From the NCBI RefSeq assembly GCF_042678305.1, contig NZ_JBHUDT010000002.1: DNA of 64,000 nt; one strand, given 5' to 3'. The stretch is from Gelatiniphilus marinus (GTDB taxonomy: Bacteria > Bacteroidota > Bacteroidia > Flavobacteriales > Flavobacteriaceae). Below, piece by piece: positions 44,791-55,035 of this stretch; within the stretch, counting starts at the first letter, position 1, and the number at the start of each line of letters is the position of its first letter. The notes under the pieces are model-generated. The model ran no database searches. It was not told the DNA's origin and saw only the letters and a program-made list of their open reading frames with translations. The translations under genes and the position numbers were made by a program.

Positions 44791-46455
44791 ATGTGTGGAA
44801 TTGTATGTGCATTCGATTTAAAACAGAAGGCTGAAGATTTAAGACCCCAAATATTAGAAATGTCTAAAACCATTCGCCATCGCGGGCCAGATTGGAGTGG
44901 TATTTATAGCAACGATAAAGCTGTTTTAGCACACGAGCGTTTAGCTATTGTAGATCCGGCCTCTGGTAAACAACCTTTATTTAGCGAAGATAAAAAGCTT
45001 GTTCTTGCCGCAAATGGCGAAATTTATAACCACCGAGAGTTACGCAAACAGTTTGATGGCAAATACAACTTCCAGACCCAAAGCGATTGCGAAGTTATTT
45101 TAGCACTTTACAAAGAAAAAGGGGTTGGTTTTATTGATGAAATGAATGGTATTTTTGGATTCGCCATTTACGATGCAGAAAAAGACGAATACTTTGTGGC
45201 AAGAGACCACATGGGTATTATTCCGCTATATATTGGTTGGAATAAAAACGGAACATTTTATGTCGCTTCAGAATTAAAAGCTTTAGAAGGTGTTTGTACT
45301 AAAATAGAATTATTTCCTCCAGGACATTATTTATCAAGTAGAGATGGCGAATTTGTAAAATGGTACAACAGAGAATGGACAGAATACGATGCGGTTAAAG
45401 AGAACGAAACCAGTATTAAAGAAGTAAAAGAAGCACTTGAGGCTGCGGTGCACAGACAATTAATGAGTGATGTGCCTTATGGTGTATTGTTATCGGGTGG
45501 ATTGGATTCTTCGGTAACTTCGGCAATAGCAAAAAAATATGCAGAGAAACGTATAGAATCTGATGACACTCAAGCGGCTTGGTGGCCACAATTGCACTCG
45601 TTTTCAGTAGGATTGGAAGGCTCACCAGATTTAGCTGCGGCAAAAAAAGTAGCCGATCATATTGGTACCGTGCATCATGAAATAAAATTCACAATCCAAG
45701 AAGGTTTGGATGCTATAAAAGACGTGATTTATAACATTGAAACTTACGATATTACTACGATCCGTTCGTCAACTCCCATGTATTTAATGGCAAGGGTCAT
45801 CAAATCAATGGGTATTAAAATGGTATTGTCCGGCGAAGGCGCCGATGAGATTTTTGGAGGCTATTTATACTTTCATAAAGCACCAAATGCTCAAGAATTT
45901 CACGAAGAAACCCTGCGTAAATTAAACAAGTTGCACATGTACGATTGTTTAAGAGCCAACAAAAGTTTAGCCGCTTGGGGAATAGAAGGGCGTGTACCAT
46001 TTTTAGATAAAGAGTTTATTGATGTGGCCATGCGCATCAACCCAAAAGATAAAATGATTAATGGAGAGCGCATGGAAAAATGGGTGATTCGTAAAGCTTT
46101 TGAAGACATGATTCCAGAAAGCGTAGCATGGAGACAGAAAGAACAATTTAGCGATGGCGTTGGCTACAGTTGGATTGATACGTTGAAAGAATTGGTTGAA
46201 AAAGAAGTTACTGATGAGCAACTACAAAACGCTTCATTCCGCTTTCCAATTAATACACCTTTAAACAAAGAAGAGTATTATTACAGAACTATTTTTGAAG
46301 GGCATTTCCCGAGTGATGCGGCTGCATTAAGTGTTCCGCAAGAAGCAAGTGTAGCTTGTAGCACAGCAACGGCTTTAGAATGGGATGAAGCCTTTAAAAA
46401 CATGAACGACCCATCGGGTAGAGCCATTGCCAATGTGCATGATGAAGCGTATTGA
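44791..46455 (+). CDS. asnB: asparagine synthase B
   Basis: A 554-residue glutamine-hydrolysing asparagine synthetase that makes Asn from Asp with ATP. Cys2 in MCGIVCAFD is the nucleophile of the N-terminal glutaminase domain, with RHRGPDWSG near 31 and VLAANGEIYNHREL near 71. The ATP-pyrophosphatase motif SGGLDSSV near 235 opens the synthetase domain, followed by LSGEGADEIFGGY near 348 and GRVPFLDKEF near 394. Length matches the AsnB family. A hairpin with a T-rich tail about 150 bases downstream is a weak terminator. Confidence 0.97.
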   Translation: MCGIVCAFDLKQKAEDLRPQILEMSKTIRHRGPDWSGIYSNDKAVLAHERLAIVDPASGKQPLFSEDKKLVLAANGEIYNHRELRKQFDGKYNFQTQSDCEVILALYKEKGVGFIDEMNGIFGFAIYDAEKDEYFVARDHMGIIPLYIGWNKNGTFYVASELKALEGVCTKIELFPPGHYLSSRDGEFVKWYNREWTEYDAVKENETSIKEVKEALEAAVHRQLMSDVPYGVLLSGGLDSSVTSAIAKKYAEKRIESDDTQAAWWPQLHSFSVGLEGSPDLAAAKKVADHIGTVHHEIKFTIQEGLDAIKDVIYNIETYDITTIRSSTPMYLMARVIKSMGIKMVLSGEGADEIFGGYLYFHKAPNAQEFHEETLRKLNKLHMYDCLRANKSLAAWGIEGRVPFLDKEFIDVAMRINPKDKMINGERMEKWVIRKAFEDMIPESVAWRQKEQFSDGVGYSWIDTLKELVEKEVTDEQLQNASFRFPINTPLNKEEYYYRTIFEGHFPSDAAALSVPQEASVACSTATALEWDEAFKNMNDPSGRAIANVHDEAY

Positions 46456-46766
46456 TAAAACAAAAAATTGTAAGCTTAAAAAACGCAATAAGTTTTGATG
46501 GTTAAATTGGTATTAATCCCTGTTTTAGCATTCGTATCTATTTGTTAAAAATACGGATAGATTGAAAAGCAGATACTAATCATTTTAAGTAAATATTTTA
46601 TTAAAGACTTCAAGATCTCGCTTATGCGGGATTTTGTTGTTTTTGTAAAAAAATCAGAAATAAATAATTTTTTAAAACCAAACTATTCTCGTGGCACAAC
46701 CAACGGGAAGTTTTAGATTAAAGCAATTAGCAAATTAATCTATTTCAATATTTAGCAATATCGTAT
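46456..46766. other. intergenic region between asnB and the response regulator
   Basis: A 311-base AT-rich gap between convergent genes. ATCTCGC/GCGGGAT with a ttat loop near 46614-46633, followed by a T-rich run, is a weak terminator for asnB. 'cgtatctatttg' and 'atacggatag' near 46531-46560 form a loose inverted pair. No coding potential was seen. Confidence 0.5.
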
Positions 46767-47399
46767 TCAGTTTAAAAGGCCTTTTGTAAACGCTTCTTTA
46801 ATAAGCCCCGCGGTATTGCGAACACCAAATTTTTGAAGCAGGTTTTTTCTGTGGCTTTCAACGGTTTTAGTGCTTATAAACAATTTTTCTGCGATTTCGT
46901 TATTGGTTAATTCTTCCGAGATGCACTTTAAAATCTCTTGTTCCCTACGAGTCAATTGCGGGATAAACGACAATGTTTGAATTCCAAAACTTTCATTTAG
47001 TAGCTTGTCCTTTAATATTTTTGGCAAATAGGAGCTTCCGGAATATACTGTTTTTATGGCTTCTATAAGTTCGTCTTTACTGGTGTTTTTTAATAGATAA
47101 CCTTTGGCGCCATTGCGCATCATGTTTTTTATAAAACTGGTGTCGTTGTAGTTGGACAATCCTATAATGGCGATTTTTGGGTATGTTTTTGTAATAAAAC
47201 CACACAATTCAATACCATTGTTTTTTGGCAGGTTTATATCGAGCAATAATACATCTGGAGTTTCTGTAAGTAAATAATCAAGTAGTGCTTTTCCGTTGTT
47301 AAACGTATTGGAAACTGTTATGCCAGCACATGCTGCCAACATGGTTTCTATGCCTTTTAGCACCATAGTGTGGTCGTCTAAAATAACTACGTTAATCAT
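46767..47399 (-). CDS. NarL/LuxR-type response regulator
   Basis: A 210-residue DNA-binding response regulator. The receiver domain has Asp8/Asp9, the phospho-acceptor Asp54 in LLLDINLPKNNG, and Lys in GYLLKNTSKDEL near 104. The C-terminal LuxR HTH is clear: LTRREQEILKCISEELTNNE near 147 and FISTKTVESHRKNLLQK near 171. It overlaps the 3' end of the upstream TPR histidine kinase by 8 bases, which is strong evidence that the two are a signalling pair. Targets are unknown; the adjacent leucine-rich-repeat genes are candidates. Confidence 0.95.
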   Translation of the reverse strand: MINVVILDDHTMVLKGIETMLAACAGITVSNTFNNGKALLDYLLTETPDVLLLDINLPKNNGIELCGFITKTYPKIAIIGLSNYNDTSFIKNMMRNGAKGYLLKNTSKDELIEAIKTVYSGSSYLPKILKDKLLNESFGIQTLSFIPQLTRREQEILKCISEELTNNEIAEKLFISTKTVESHRKNLLQKFGVRNTAGLIKEAFTKGLLN

Positions 47400-49353
47400 C
47401 TTTTAAATTTTTGGTGTTAATATCGATGGTAAATGAGGTGCCATTGGAGTTTGTCTCTACAAACAAGTCGGCATTTAAAAATGCAATTCTGGATTCAATA
47501 TTTTTTAAACCTAGGCCTTTATAGTCTTTTGAGCTGTTAAAACCAATACCATTATCTTCAACGGTAATGTGCATGTTCTCGTTATGTATATTGACCTGAA
47601 CAAGTGCTTTTGTGGCTTGGGCGTGTTTTACAATATTGGTTACCAATTCTTGTATTATTCTATAAATAGCGGTTTCGGCTTCTTTGCTGAGCTTTACATA
47701 CGCCCCATAATATTGAAAATTGATTTTAGTTGGATTTGAGTTCGATATTTTTGAGCAAAACTGTTGAAGTGCCTCTATAAGATTAAAGCTTTGCAACGAT
47801 GGTGGCACTAAGTTTTGTGATATGTGCCGTACCTGTTCGATAACACGGTCCAGCATGTTTATGGCCTCGGTATATTCTTTTTTTTCCTTTTGAATGAATT
47901 TATCCTGGTTTACAGAAGTAAACTTGTATTTTATGGCAGATAAATCGCCGTTTATGCCATCGTGTAAATCTTGTGCGATGCGTTTGCGTTCTTTTTCTTC
48001 GCCATCAATTAAAGCCTCTAATTTATTAAGTTCTTTTTGTGCTGTTAGCGTTTCAATTCTTTTGTTTTTCAGCTTTTCCTGTTGTTTGTAAAATAGCCAA
48101 ATGCCAAGGCTTAAAATTAGAAACAGCGAGCCGCCAAGTAAGGCCAAATGAAATTCGCTTTGCTTTTTAAGTATTGTGTTTTCTTTTAGGTTTAATGCTA
48201 ATTGCTGTCTGGCAATTTCTTCGTCCTTAATTTTGCTTTCGTACTTAATTTGCAGATCGTTAATGCTTTTTAAGTTCTTCTGTTGGTATATGCTGTCTTT
48301 GTAAGCTGTGTATTTTTTGTAATGAAATAGTGCTTTTTTGCTGTTTTCGATTTCAGAATAAAGCTTATATAAATTAAACTGAATAGTTTGATTTATAGAT
48401 TTAGACTCTGGTTTTAACAGAAGGGCTTCTTTAAGATAGTGTTCGCTTTTGCGATAGTCCTTTAGGCACAAATAAGCCTCACCAAGTTTAAAAATGGTTT
48501 CAAGCTGTTCTTTCTTAAAACCGTGTTTTAACTGAAGCTTGTTAGCTTTATCCAGGTTTTTTAAAGCATCGTGGCATTGGTTCTTTTTTAACATTAAACT
48601 CCCCATATTCACATAATTTATGGCAACGCCCCATACGTTATTTGTTTGGGTGTCTAGCTGCAGGGATTTTTTATGGTTTTTTAACGCTAAATCGTAGTTT
48701 CCTTGTAGGCTATATACGTTGGCCAAATTGCTATGGGCATTAGATAGGCTGCTAAGGTTTTTAAGTTCTTCATGGATTTTTATGGCCCTTTTGTAGCTAT
48801 TTATGGCCTTGGGGTAATCTTTTAGGTTTTTTTGTAAAACGCCTATGGTGTTAGATACAAAACCGATGCTTTTTTTATCGTTCAAATCCTCATAAAATGT
48901 TAAAGCCAGATAATACTGTTCCAACCCTTTTTTGTAGTCGCCTTTATCGGAGTAAACCACGCCTTTTTGGTAGGCACTATTTGCAATGTTAAACGTGTCC
49001 TTTTGCTGGATTGCATACTGGTAATAAGCGTTTAAATACCGTAGTGCTTTTTCGTATTCGCCATTTTTTCTGTAGAGTACCCCAAACCCGTATTTGGAAA
49101 TGGCAATGCCTTCTTCATCTTTAATATTGCGGCGTATGGTGTAGGAGGTGTCAAGGTACGATTTGGCCAGATTAAGGTCTATATCTAAATAAGCCCAAGC
49201 TACATCATTGTAATTTTTGGCTTTTTCGCTTAGCGTTTTTGCAGTATCTATTACTTTTAAAAGGCTGTCGATTTCGGGCGTTGTTTTTTGTGCATAGGCA
49301 TATTGAAAGCTATAGATAACCAACAGGAGGCAATATGTTATGGGCAGCTTCAT
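47392..49353 (-). CDS. TPR sensor histidine kinase (HisKA_3)
   Basis: A 653-residue membrane kinase. I chose ATG 49353 because it precedes a normal signal peptide (LPITYCLLLVIYSFQYAYA); a longer frame to 49476 would translate a REP-like repeat. Residues 25-390 are tetratricopeptide repeats predicted to be periplasmic (SLSNAHSNLANVYSLQGNYD, NSAYQKGVVYSDKGDYKKG), followed by one transmembrane helix near 411 and a coiled coil. HisKA_3 has its phospho-His in RKRIAQDLHDGING near 457, and HATPase_c has ELVTNIVKHAQ near 573 and GLGLKNIESR near 618. It pairs with the LuxR regulator and is typical of flavobacterial TPR kinases. Confidence 0.93.
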   Translation of the reverse strand: MKLPITYCLLLVIYSFQYAYAQKTTPEIDSLLKVIDTAKTLSEKAKNYNDVAWAYLDIDLNLAKSYLDTSYTIRRNIKDEEGIAISKYGFGVLYRKNGEYEKALRYLNAYYQYAIQQKDTFNIANSAYQKGVVYSDKGDYKKGLEQYYLALTFYEDLNDKKSIGFVSNTIGVLQKNLKDYPKAINSYKRAIKIHEELKNLSSLSNAHSNLANVYSLQGNYDLALKNHKKSLQLDTQTNNVWGVAINYVNMGSLMLKKNQCHDALKNLDKANKLQLKHGFKKEQLETIFKLGEAYLCLKDYRKSEHYLKEALLLKPESKSINQTIQFNLYKLYSEIENSKKALFHYKKYTAYKDSIYQQKNLKSINDLQIKYESKIKDEEIARQQLALNLKENTILKKQSEFHLALLGGSLFLILSLGIWLFYKQQEKLKNKRIETLTAQKELNKLEALIDGEEKERKRIAQDLHDGINGDLSAIKYKFTSVNQDKFIQKEKKEYTEAINMLDRVIEQVRHISQNLVPPSLQSFNLIEALQQFCSKISNSNPTKINFQYYGAYVKLSKEAETAIYRIIQELVTNIVKHAQATKALVQVNIHNENMHITVEDNGIGFNSSKDYKGLGLKNIESRIAFLNADLFVETNSNGTSFTIDINTKNLKDD

Positions 49354-49424
49354 GTAATGCTTGTTTTTTCTAAATCGTGTCGTCTTAAAAACATCCGGTT
49401 GATTCAAATATAGCAAATGGTTGT

Positions 49425-49485
49425 ATTGCGAGTGGTCTTTACGTTTAAACCAAAACGTTTTAGACCACCTTCGCAATAACGCTAT
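49425..49485. repeat. REP-like inverted repeat
   Basis: tgtattgcgagtggtcttta and its near-complement ending agaccaccttcgcaataacg pair through ATTGCGA/TCGCAAT and GTGGTCT/AGACCAC around a 27-base loop. It lies between the kinase start and the leucine-rich-repeat gene. Confidence 0.75.
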
Positions 49486-49558
49486 TAATCAATCTATAAA
49501 CGGGTTTATCTAAAAATAAGCTTTTTTTTCATAATTAACGTGGCACTTGTACATAGGG

Positions 49559-51964
49559 TTAGTTTACCACCAATTTTTTAACCACGTTTTTTTCTTCAAT
49601 GTAAATATTCAATATATAGATGCCAGAGGCTAAATGGCTAATGTTAAACGTATTGTTTTCAGATGAAGGTAAAGGCATTCGCTTTCCTATTAAATTGTAT
49701 ATTTCAATAGAGGTAATGTCTTTTTCTAAAGATGTTTTTATGGTAATGCTGTGCGTTGCGGGATTTGGATATAGTTTTGTTTTGTTTGCAAAATCAAGCT
49801 CCGATGTGCTTAATGTTGAGCAGTCTTCACTAAAACTGGTTTGCTCATCGATACCACCGGATAAATTTGCCGTGGCATAGGTTGCATCATCCACTTCAAT
49901 ACACAACAGGTTTTGATTGTTGGTTGTAATGATTTCTTCAAGATTAGCGGTATTACCGATTTTTAAGTTAAGTGTTTCCAGATCGTTGTTGGAAAAGTAT
50001 ATTCCGGTTAGCGCGGTGTTTGCTCTTAAATCGGCATGTTTAATTTTATTGTTACTGCAGTCTAAAAGTTGAATCGCCGTAAAATCTTCAATGCCCGTAA
50101 GGTCTGTAATGTTTTGGTTTGTAACCGATAATGCTGTTATCTTGTTAATCTTTTCAGTTATCACATAGTTATCCAATGCACCGGAATCGTATTCCAAATC
50201 GATAAGGGCTTGTTCAAAATTATCATCGGGTATGTAGGTCTCATCATAACGGCAATTTTCACTAAAACTGGTATGTGGGTCAATTTGTGTCCAATTGGTT
50301 TCAGAGTAGCTTGCATCATCAACTTCTATGCAGTAAAGGTCGGGGTTGTTGAATGCATTAAAAAATTCAAGGTTAATGTTGTTTCCGTTTTTTACATCAA
50401 GGCTCGTTAATGCGTTGTTTGCGCAAAGCAACTGTGTTAATGCTGTATTCTTACTTACATCAATACTTGTTAATTGGTTATTGTAACAATCTAAAACGGT
50501 TAAAGCGGTATTTTGACTAACATCCATATTGGTCAATTGATTACTGTTACAAGAAAGCGTAGTTAAGGCTGAGAAATCTTCTATTCCGGTGAGGTCTGCA
50601 ATATTATTGCCAGCAATCTGTAATGAGGTTACTGAGTTTATATTTTCCGTAAACACATAATCGTTTAATGGGCCAGAGTCGAAACCTAGATCGATAAGGG
50701 CTTGTTCAAAATTATCATCTGGGACATAGGTTAGGGTGCTGCAATCTTCACTAAAAACGGTCTGTGAATCAATATTGATCCAGTTGGCGGACGAGTAAGC
50801 TGCATCATCAACCTCTACACAAAAAAGATCCGGGTTATTGTTAGCGTGAAAGTTATTTAAGTTTGTGTTGTTGCCATTTTTTACATTAAGGTTGGTTAAT
50901 GAGTTGTTGCGGCAGTTCAAAGTATATAGTGCAGTGTTTTGGGTTACATCTAAACTTTCCAATTGGTTATAACTGCAGTTTAGGTTGCCCAAAGCTGTGT
51001 TTTGGCTTACATCTAAGCTTTCTAGTTGGTTATTGCCGCAAAGTAGAACGCGCAAAGCTGTGTTTTGGCTTAGGTTTAAACTCGTTAATTGATTGTCTTG
51101 ACAGCGAAGAGAGGTTAAAGCCACAAAATCTTCAATACCCGTGAGATCTGATATATTTCTACTTAAAATACTTAAAGATGTAACAGAGTTAATGTTCGAG
51201 GTAAGTACATAATCGTCCAACGGCCCAGAATCGTAACCCATATCGATAAGGGCCTGTTCAAAATTATCGTCTGGCACAAAGGTTACTGCATTGCAATCTC
51301 CACTAAAAAAGGTGTGGGAATCTATATCTGTCCAATTGTTTGAAGCATAAGCTGGATTGTCTACCTCGATACAGTAAAGGTCTGGGTTGTTAGTGGCGTT
51401 AAACAATAAGAAATTGGTGTTGTTGCCGTTTTCTACATTAAGGCTGGTTAATTGGTTGTTATCGCATTTTAAATTGCGTAATGTTATATTTTGACTAACA
51501 TCTAAACTTTCCAATTGATTGCCTTCACAATATAAAGAATTTAAGCCTGTGTTTGCATTTAAAGATAAACTTCTGATTTGATTGTTTGAGCATTGAAGTG
51601 CTCCCAAAAACACGTTTTGGCTCAAATCTATATTGGTTATATCATTATTAGCGAAGGTCAAGGATTCTAAAGCTGTATTTTCACTTACGTCAAGACTTGT
51701 AAGTAGATTATTGTTGCAATTGAGAACGGTTAAGGCTTCAAAATCTTCAATACCCGTAAGATCCAAGATATTTTTATTGGAAACATCTAAATTGCTTATG
51801 GAATTAATCTCACCTGTAAAAACCCAACCATTAATTGGTACTTCATCATATCCTAAATCAATTAAGGCCTGTTCGAAACGACTGTCGGGGATTGAGGTTA
51901 ATTGTGCAAAAATAGGGGTGCAGTTTAAGCAGATAATGGAAAATATTAGTATAATGGTTTTCAT
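49559..51964 (-). CDS. leucine-rich-repeat protein, T9SS substrate (4 modules)
   Basis: An 801-residue secreted protein. The start at 51964 gives a signal peptide (LIFSIICLNCTPIFAQ); a longer frame to 52024 would reach into the neighbouring gene. The body consists of four modules of about 180 residues, each opening with a sentence like VPDDNFEQALIDLGYDSGPL and LTGIEDFTAL, running through LRR units (LTSLDVSQNTALxxLxCxxN) and closing with NPDLYCIEVDDASYS..NWTQID. The C-terminal 75 residues are a type A T9SS sorting domain (LYPNPATHSITIKTS, ASGIYILNIYIEEKNVVKKL). Attachment to the cell surface after passage through T9SS is expected. Ligand unknown. Confidence 0.9.
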   Translation of the reverse strand: MKTIILIFSIICLNCTPIFAQLTSIPDSRFEQALIDLGYDEVPINGWVFTGEINSISNLDVSNKNILDLTGIEDFEALTVLNCNNNLLTSLDVSENTALESLTFANNDITNIDLSQNVFLGALQCSNNQIRSLSLNANTGLNSLYCEGNQLESLDVSQNITLRNLKCDNNQLTSLNVENGNNTNFLLFNATNNPDLYCIEVDNPAYASNNWTDIDSHTFFSGDCNAVTFVPDDNFEQALIDMGYDSGPLDDYVLTSNINSVTSLSILSRNISDLTGIEDFVALTSLRCQDNQLTSLNLSQNTALRVLLCGNNQLESLDVSQNTALGNLNCSYNQLESLDVTQNTALYTLNCRNNSLTNLNVKNGNNTNLNNFHANNNPDLFCVEVDDAAYSSANWINIDSQTVFSEDCSTLTYVPDDNFEQALIDLGFDSGPLNDYVFTENINSVTSLQIAGNNIADLTGIEDFSALTTLSCNSNQLTNMDVSQNTALTVLDCYNNQLTSIDVSKNTALTQLLCANNALTSLDVKNGNNINLEFFNAFNNPDLYCIEVDDASYSETNWTQIDPHTSFSENCRYDETYIPDDNFEQALIDLEYDSGALDNYVITEKINKITALSVTNQNITDLTGIEDFTAIQLLDCSNNKIKHADLRANTALTGIYFSNNDLETLNLKIGNTANLEEIITTNNQNLLCIEVDDATYATANLSGGIDEQTSFSEDCSTLSTSELDFANKTKLYPNPATHSITIKTSLEKDITSIEIYNLIGKRMPLPSSENNTFNISHLASGIYILNIYIEEKNVVKKLVVN

Positions 51965-52013
51965 CTTATTATGATTTATTAGTTTGATTTTGATTGAACT
52001 TGAATAGAAGCTA

Positions 52014-54572
52014 TTAGTCAACAATCAGTTTTTTGATAATGGTTTGTTCTTCAATCCTAATGTTCAGCAAATACATGCCTGAAGGCAAATGGCTGATGTT
52101 TAATGTGTTGTTTTCAAATGAAGTTAAAGGCATCCGTTTTCCCAACAGGTTATATATTTCAATAACCGTTATGCCTTTTCCCATGGGCGTTTTAATGGTA
52201 ATATTGTTGGTCGCAGGATTTGGGTACAATTGGAGGGCGTTTGCTATTTCAAAATCTGTTGTGCTTAATGTTGCGCAGTCATCGCTAAATACGGTTTGGG
52301 CGTCGATATTAGTCCAATTGGCATCGCTAAAAGCAGCGTTATCTACAGAAATACAGTTGAGATTGGGATTGTTGGTAGCGTTAAAAAACGGATTGCTTAT
52401 TGCTGTGTTGTTGCCGTTTCTAAGGTCTAAATCTGTGAGCAGATTGGTGTTGCAGTTAACATTTATTAGTCCAGTATTATTTGAAAGATCCAGGTTTGTA
52501 ATCTGATTATTTTGGCAGGTTAGTGCTTCTAAATCTAAATTATTGGAAAGGTCTAGGCTTGTAAGTTGGTTGTAAAAACAGCCCAATGTTTTTAACGATG
52601 TAAGGTTGGAAACATTTAAGCTGGTCAATTGATTGAATCCACATATCAAACTTTCCAAAGCCACAAAATCCTCAATGCCAGTTAAATCTGTAATGCCTAG
52701 GTTCTGGATGTTTAAAGACGTTACAGCATTAATAGAGGCAGTTGGTACATAATCGTTTAATGGCGCCGTATCGTAACCCAGGTTTATCAGCGCTTGTTCA
52801 AAATTATCGTCAGGAATATACGTTTGTGGTGCGTTGCAATCTGGACTAAAATTGGTCTGTGCATCAATATTGGTCCAATTAGCTTCAGAATACGCTACAT
52901 CATCAACAGAAATACAGGTGAGGTTTGGATTTGAAGTGGCGTTAAAATCAATTATTACCGTATTATTTCCGTTTCTAACATCCAAATTAGAGAGGTTGTT
53001 GTTTTGGCATCGTAAAGTTGTTAGTGCATTGCTGTTCGATACATCAATGGCCGTAATTTGATTGTTGTTGCAGAATAATTTTTCTAGTGTTGTGTTGTTG
53101 GTTAGATTCAACACGGACAAGCCGTTGTTTGCGCACCTTAAATCTTTTAAAAGGGTATTGTTCGATACATCCAAAGCAGAAATACTTGGGTTGCTGGTTA
53201 CCCTTAACTCCTCTAAAGCTGTATTTTTTGATAGATTAAGGTTTGATAAATCGTTGCTATCACAATATAAAACCTTCAAATTAGAGTTACTGTTTAAGTC
53301 AAGACTTGTAATGCTATTTGAGTTGCAGTTAAGTTCCTCAAGCAGTAAGTTCTTGCTAACATCTAAAGCGGTAAGGTTGTTTGATGCGCAAATAAGTGTC
53401 TTTAGGTTGGTAAGCGTGCTTAGGTTTAAAGTCGCAGATCTTATGCTGTTAATGCTGCAGTTTAATGTTTCAAGAGCTGTAAAATCTGCAATACCGGTAA
53501 GGTTGCTTATATTCTTAGCAGAAATATCCAAAGAGGTAATGCCATTAATATTAAAAGTAGGCACTTCGTCGTCCAACGGGCCAGCATCATAGCCTAAATC
53601 TATAAGTGCTTGCTCAAAATTATCGTCGGGTACAAAGGTTGTAACATTGCAGTCAAAGAAAAACGCTGTTTGAGAATCAATAGAGAACCAAGTGGTATTG
53701 GAATAGCTTTCATCATCCACAGATATACAATTTAAATCAGGGTTGTTTGTGGCGTTAAATTCGTTGTTGGCCATTTCGGTATTATTGCCATTTCTTAAAT
53801 CTAAACTGGTTAATTGATTATTTTGGCAAAAAATACTGTTTAAGGATGTGTTTGCCGAAAGATCTAAACCTGTAAGGTTGTTGCTGCTGCAATCCATATC
53901 GATAAGTTTGGTGTTATTGTTTAAGCTTAGTGTGGTAAGTTGATTGTCTGATAAGCCTACCGTTTCTAAGTTAGGGTTTGTTGTAATGTTTATGGCGCTA
54001 ATACGATTGTTGTTTGCTAATAGGTAACTTAAATTTGTGCAACCATTGATAAATAAACTGGTAAGCTGATTGTTGCTGCAGTTTAGGTCGGTTAAATAGG
54101 TGTAATTGATAAAATTTAGAGACGTTAAATTGTTGCCGTTGCAATTTAATATTTGAAGATTATTATTTGTAGTTAATCTAGTGAGTGAATTATTATTGCA
54201 ACTCAGGACTTCCAGGGCTGTATTTGCTGAAACATCTAAACTTGTTAAAGCGTTTGCCGTACAAAAAAGGGTTTCCAGCAAGGTGTTTTGGCTCAGATCT
54301 AAACTCGTAAGTGCATTGGCATTGCAGTTTAAAGAGGTTAAAGCCGTAAAATCCTCAATTCCTGTAAGGTCCGCAATGCCTTTGTTGAATACGCTTAAGG
54401 TCGTAACCACCGAAATATTGCCAGTAAAAACCCAACCGTTAATTGGAGCGGTATCATAACCTAAATCAATTAGTGCCTGTTCGAAATTGGGGTCGGGTAT
54501 TGTGGTTAGTTGGGCAAAACTATTGGTGTTGCTTAAACAAAAAAGAAAAAATAGTAGTGTAATTTTTTTCAT
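52014..54572 (-). CDS. leucine-rich-repeat protein, T9SS substrate (3 modules)
   Basis: An 852-residue paralogue of the downstream gene. Signal peptide residues 1-21 (FFLFCLSNTNSFAQ). It has three modules opening with IPDPNFEQALIDLGYDTAPI, VPDDNFEQALIDLGYDAGPL and IPDDNFEQALINLGYDTAPL, the first and second longer because of extra LRR units. The T9SS sorting domain at the end (LYPNPATNNITIKTPMG, LPSGMYLLNIRIEEQTII) is about 70 percent identical by eye to that of its neighbour. The gap to the downstream gene is 49 bases, so the two likely form an operon. A surface recognition or adhesion role is inferred. Confidence 0.9.
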   Translation of the reverse strand: MKKITLLFFLFCLSNTNSFAQLTTIPDPNFEQALIDLGYDTAPINGWVFTGNISVVTTLSVFNKGIADLTGIEDFTALTSLNCNANALTSLDLSQNTLLETLFCTANALTSLDVSANTALEVLSCNNNSLTRLTTNNNLQILNCNGNNLTSLNFINYTYLTDLNCSNNQLTSLFINGCTNLSYLLANNNRISAINITTNPNLETVGLSDNQLTTLSLNNNTKLIDMDCSSNNLTGLDLSANTSLNSIFCQNNQLTSLDLRNGNNTEMANNEFNATNNPDLNCISVDDESYSNTTWFSIDSQTAFFFDCNVTTFVPDDNFEQALIDLGYDAGPLDDEVPTFNINGITSLDISAKNISNLTGIADFTALETLNCSINSIRSATLNLSTLTNLKTLICASNNLTALDVSKNLLLEELNCNSNSITSLDLNSNSNLKVLYCDSNDLSNLNLSKNTALEELRVTSNPSISALDVSNNTLLKDLRCANNGLSVLNLTNNTTLEKLFCNNNQITAIDVSNSNALTTLRCQNNNLSNLDVRNGNNTVIIDFNATSNPNLTCISVDDVAYSEANWTNIDAQTNFSPDCNAPQTYIPDDNFEQALINLGYDTAPLNDYVPTASINAVTSLNIQNLGITDLTGIEDFVALESLICGFNQLTSLNVSNLTSLKTLGCFYNQLTSLDLSNNLDLEALTCQNNQITNLDLSNNTGLINVNCNTNLLTDLDLRNGNNTAISNPFFNATNNPNLNCISVDNAAFSDANWTNIDAQTVFSDDCATLSTTDFEIANALQLYPNPATNNITIKTPMGKGITVIEIYNLLGKRMPLTSFENNTLNISHLPSGMYLLNIRIEEQTIIKKLIVD

Positions 54573-55035
54573 GGTATTGGGTTTTAAAATTTCAGTAAAT
54601 AGCTATGGTGCTAAATTCAAAATTTGTAAAACACAATGCATCAGTAAGAATATGGGTTTTTAAATATCAGGGAAAACCCTAGTTTTTACATATAAAATCT
54701 TTGGTTTTTTTTTCAGAAAAGAATTTAGGGTTTTAACAAATAAATCCGAATTAAATCTCATTATCATAACACTTCATCATTAATTCTGCTGTTAATTTCT
54801 AAAGTTCTATAATTATTCTTTAGGTGTTTTTTTGAGTTATGGAAGGAGATTTGTAAAAATTTGAACCGTAAAATGCTTCAATAGTTTCTTGACTCTTATT
54901 TAAAGTTTTTTTTGATGGATAGAAACTAATGTTATATTTATTACAAACATTGAATAATTTTAAATAGGTTTTTGCTATTTTTTTATTAAATTTAACCATC
55001 TCCAAGTCTTTAATTAATAGCATTAAAAAAGACTT
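54573..55035. other. divergent region between LRR and kinase genes
   Basis: A 463-base AT-rich gap that should hold the promoters of the LRR operon (-) and the TPR kinase (+). An open frame on the minus strand over 54820-55023 would encode 67 residues (MVKFNKKIAKTYLKLFNVCN, ETIEAFYGSNFYKSP); its codons are not implausible, but it has no recognised family and no signal, so I list it only as a possible gene. No strong promoter motif was found. Confidence 0.4.
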
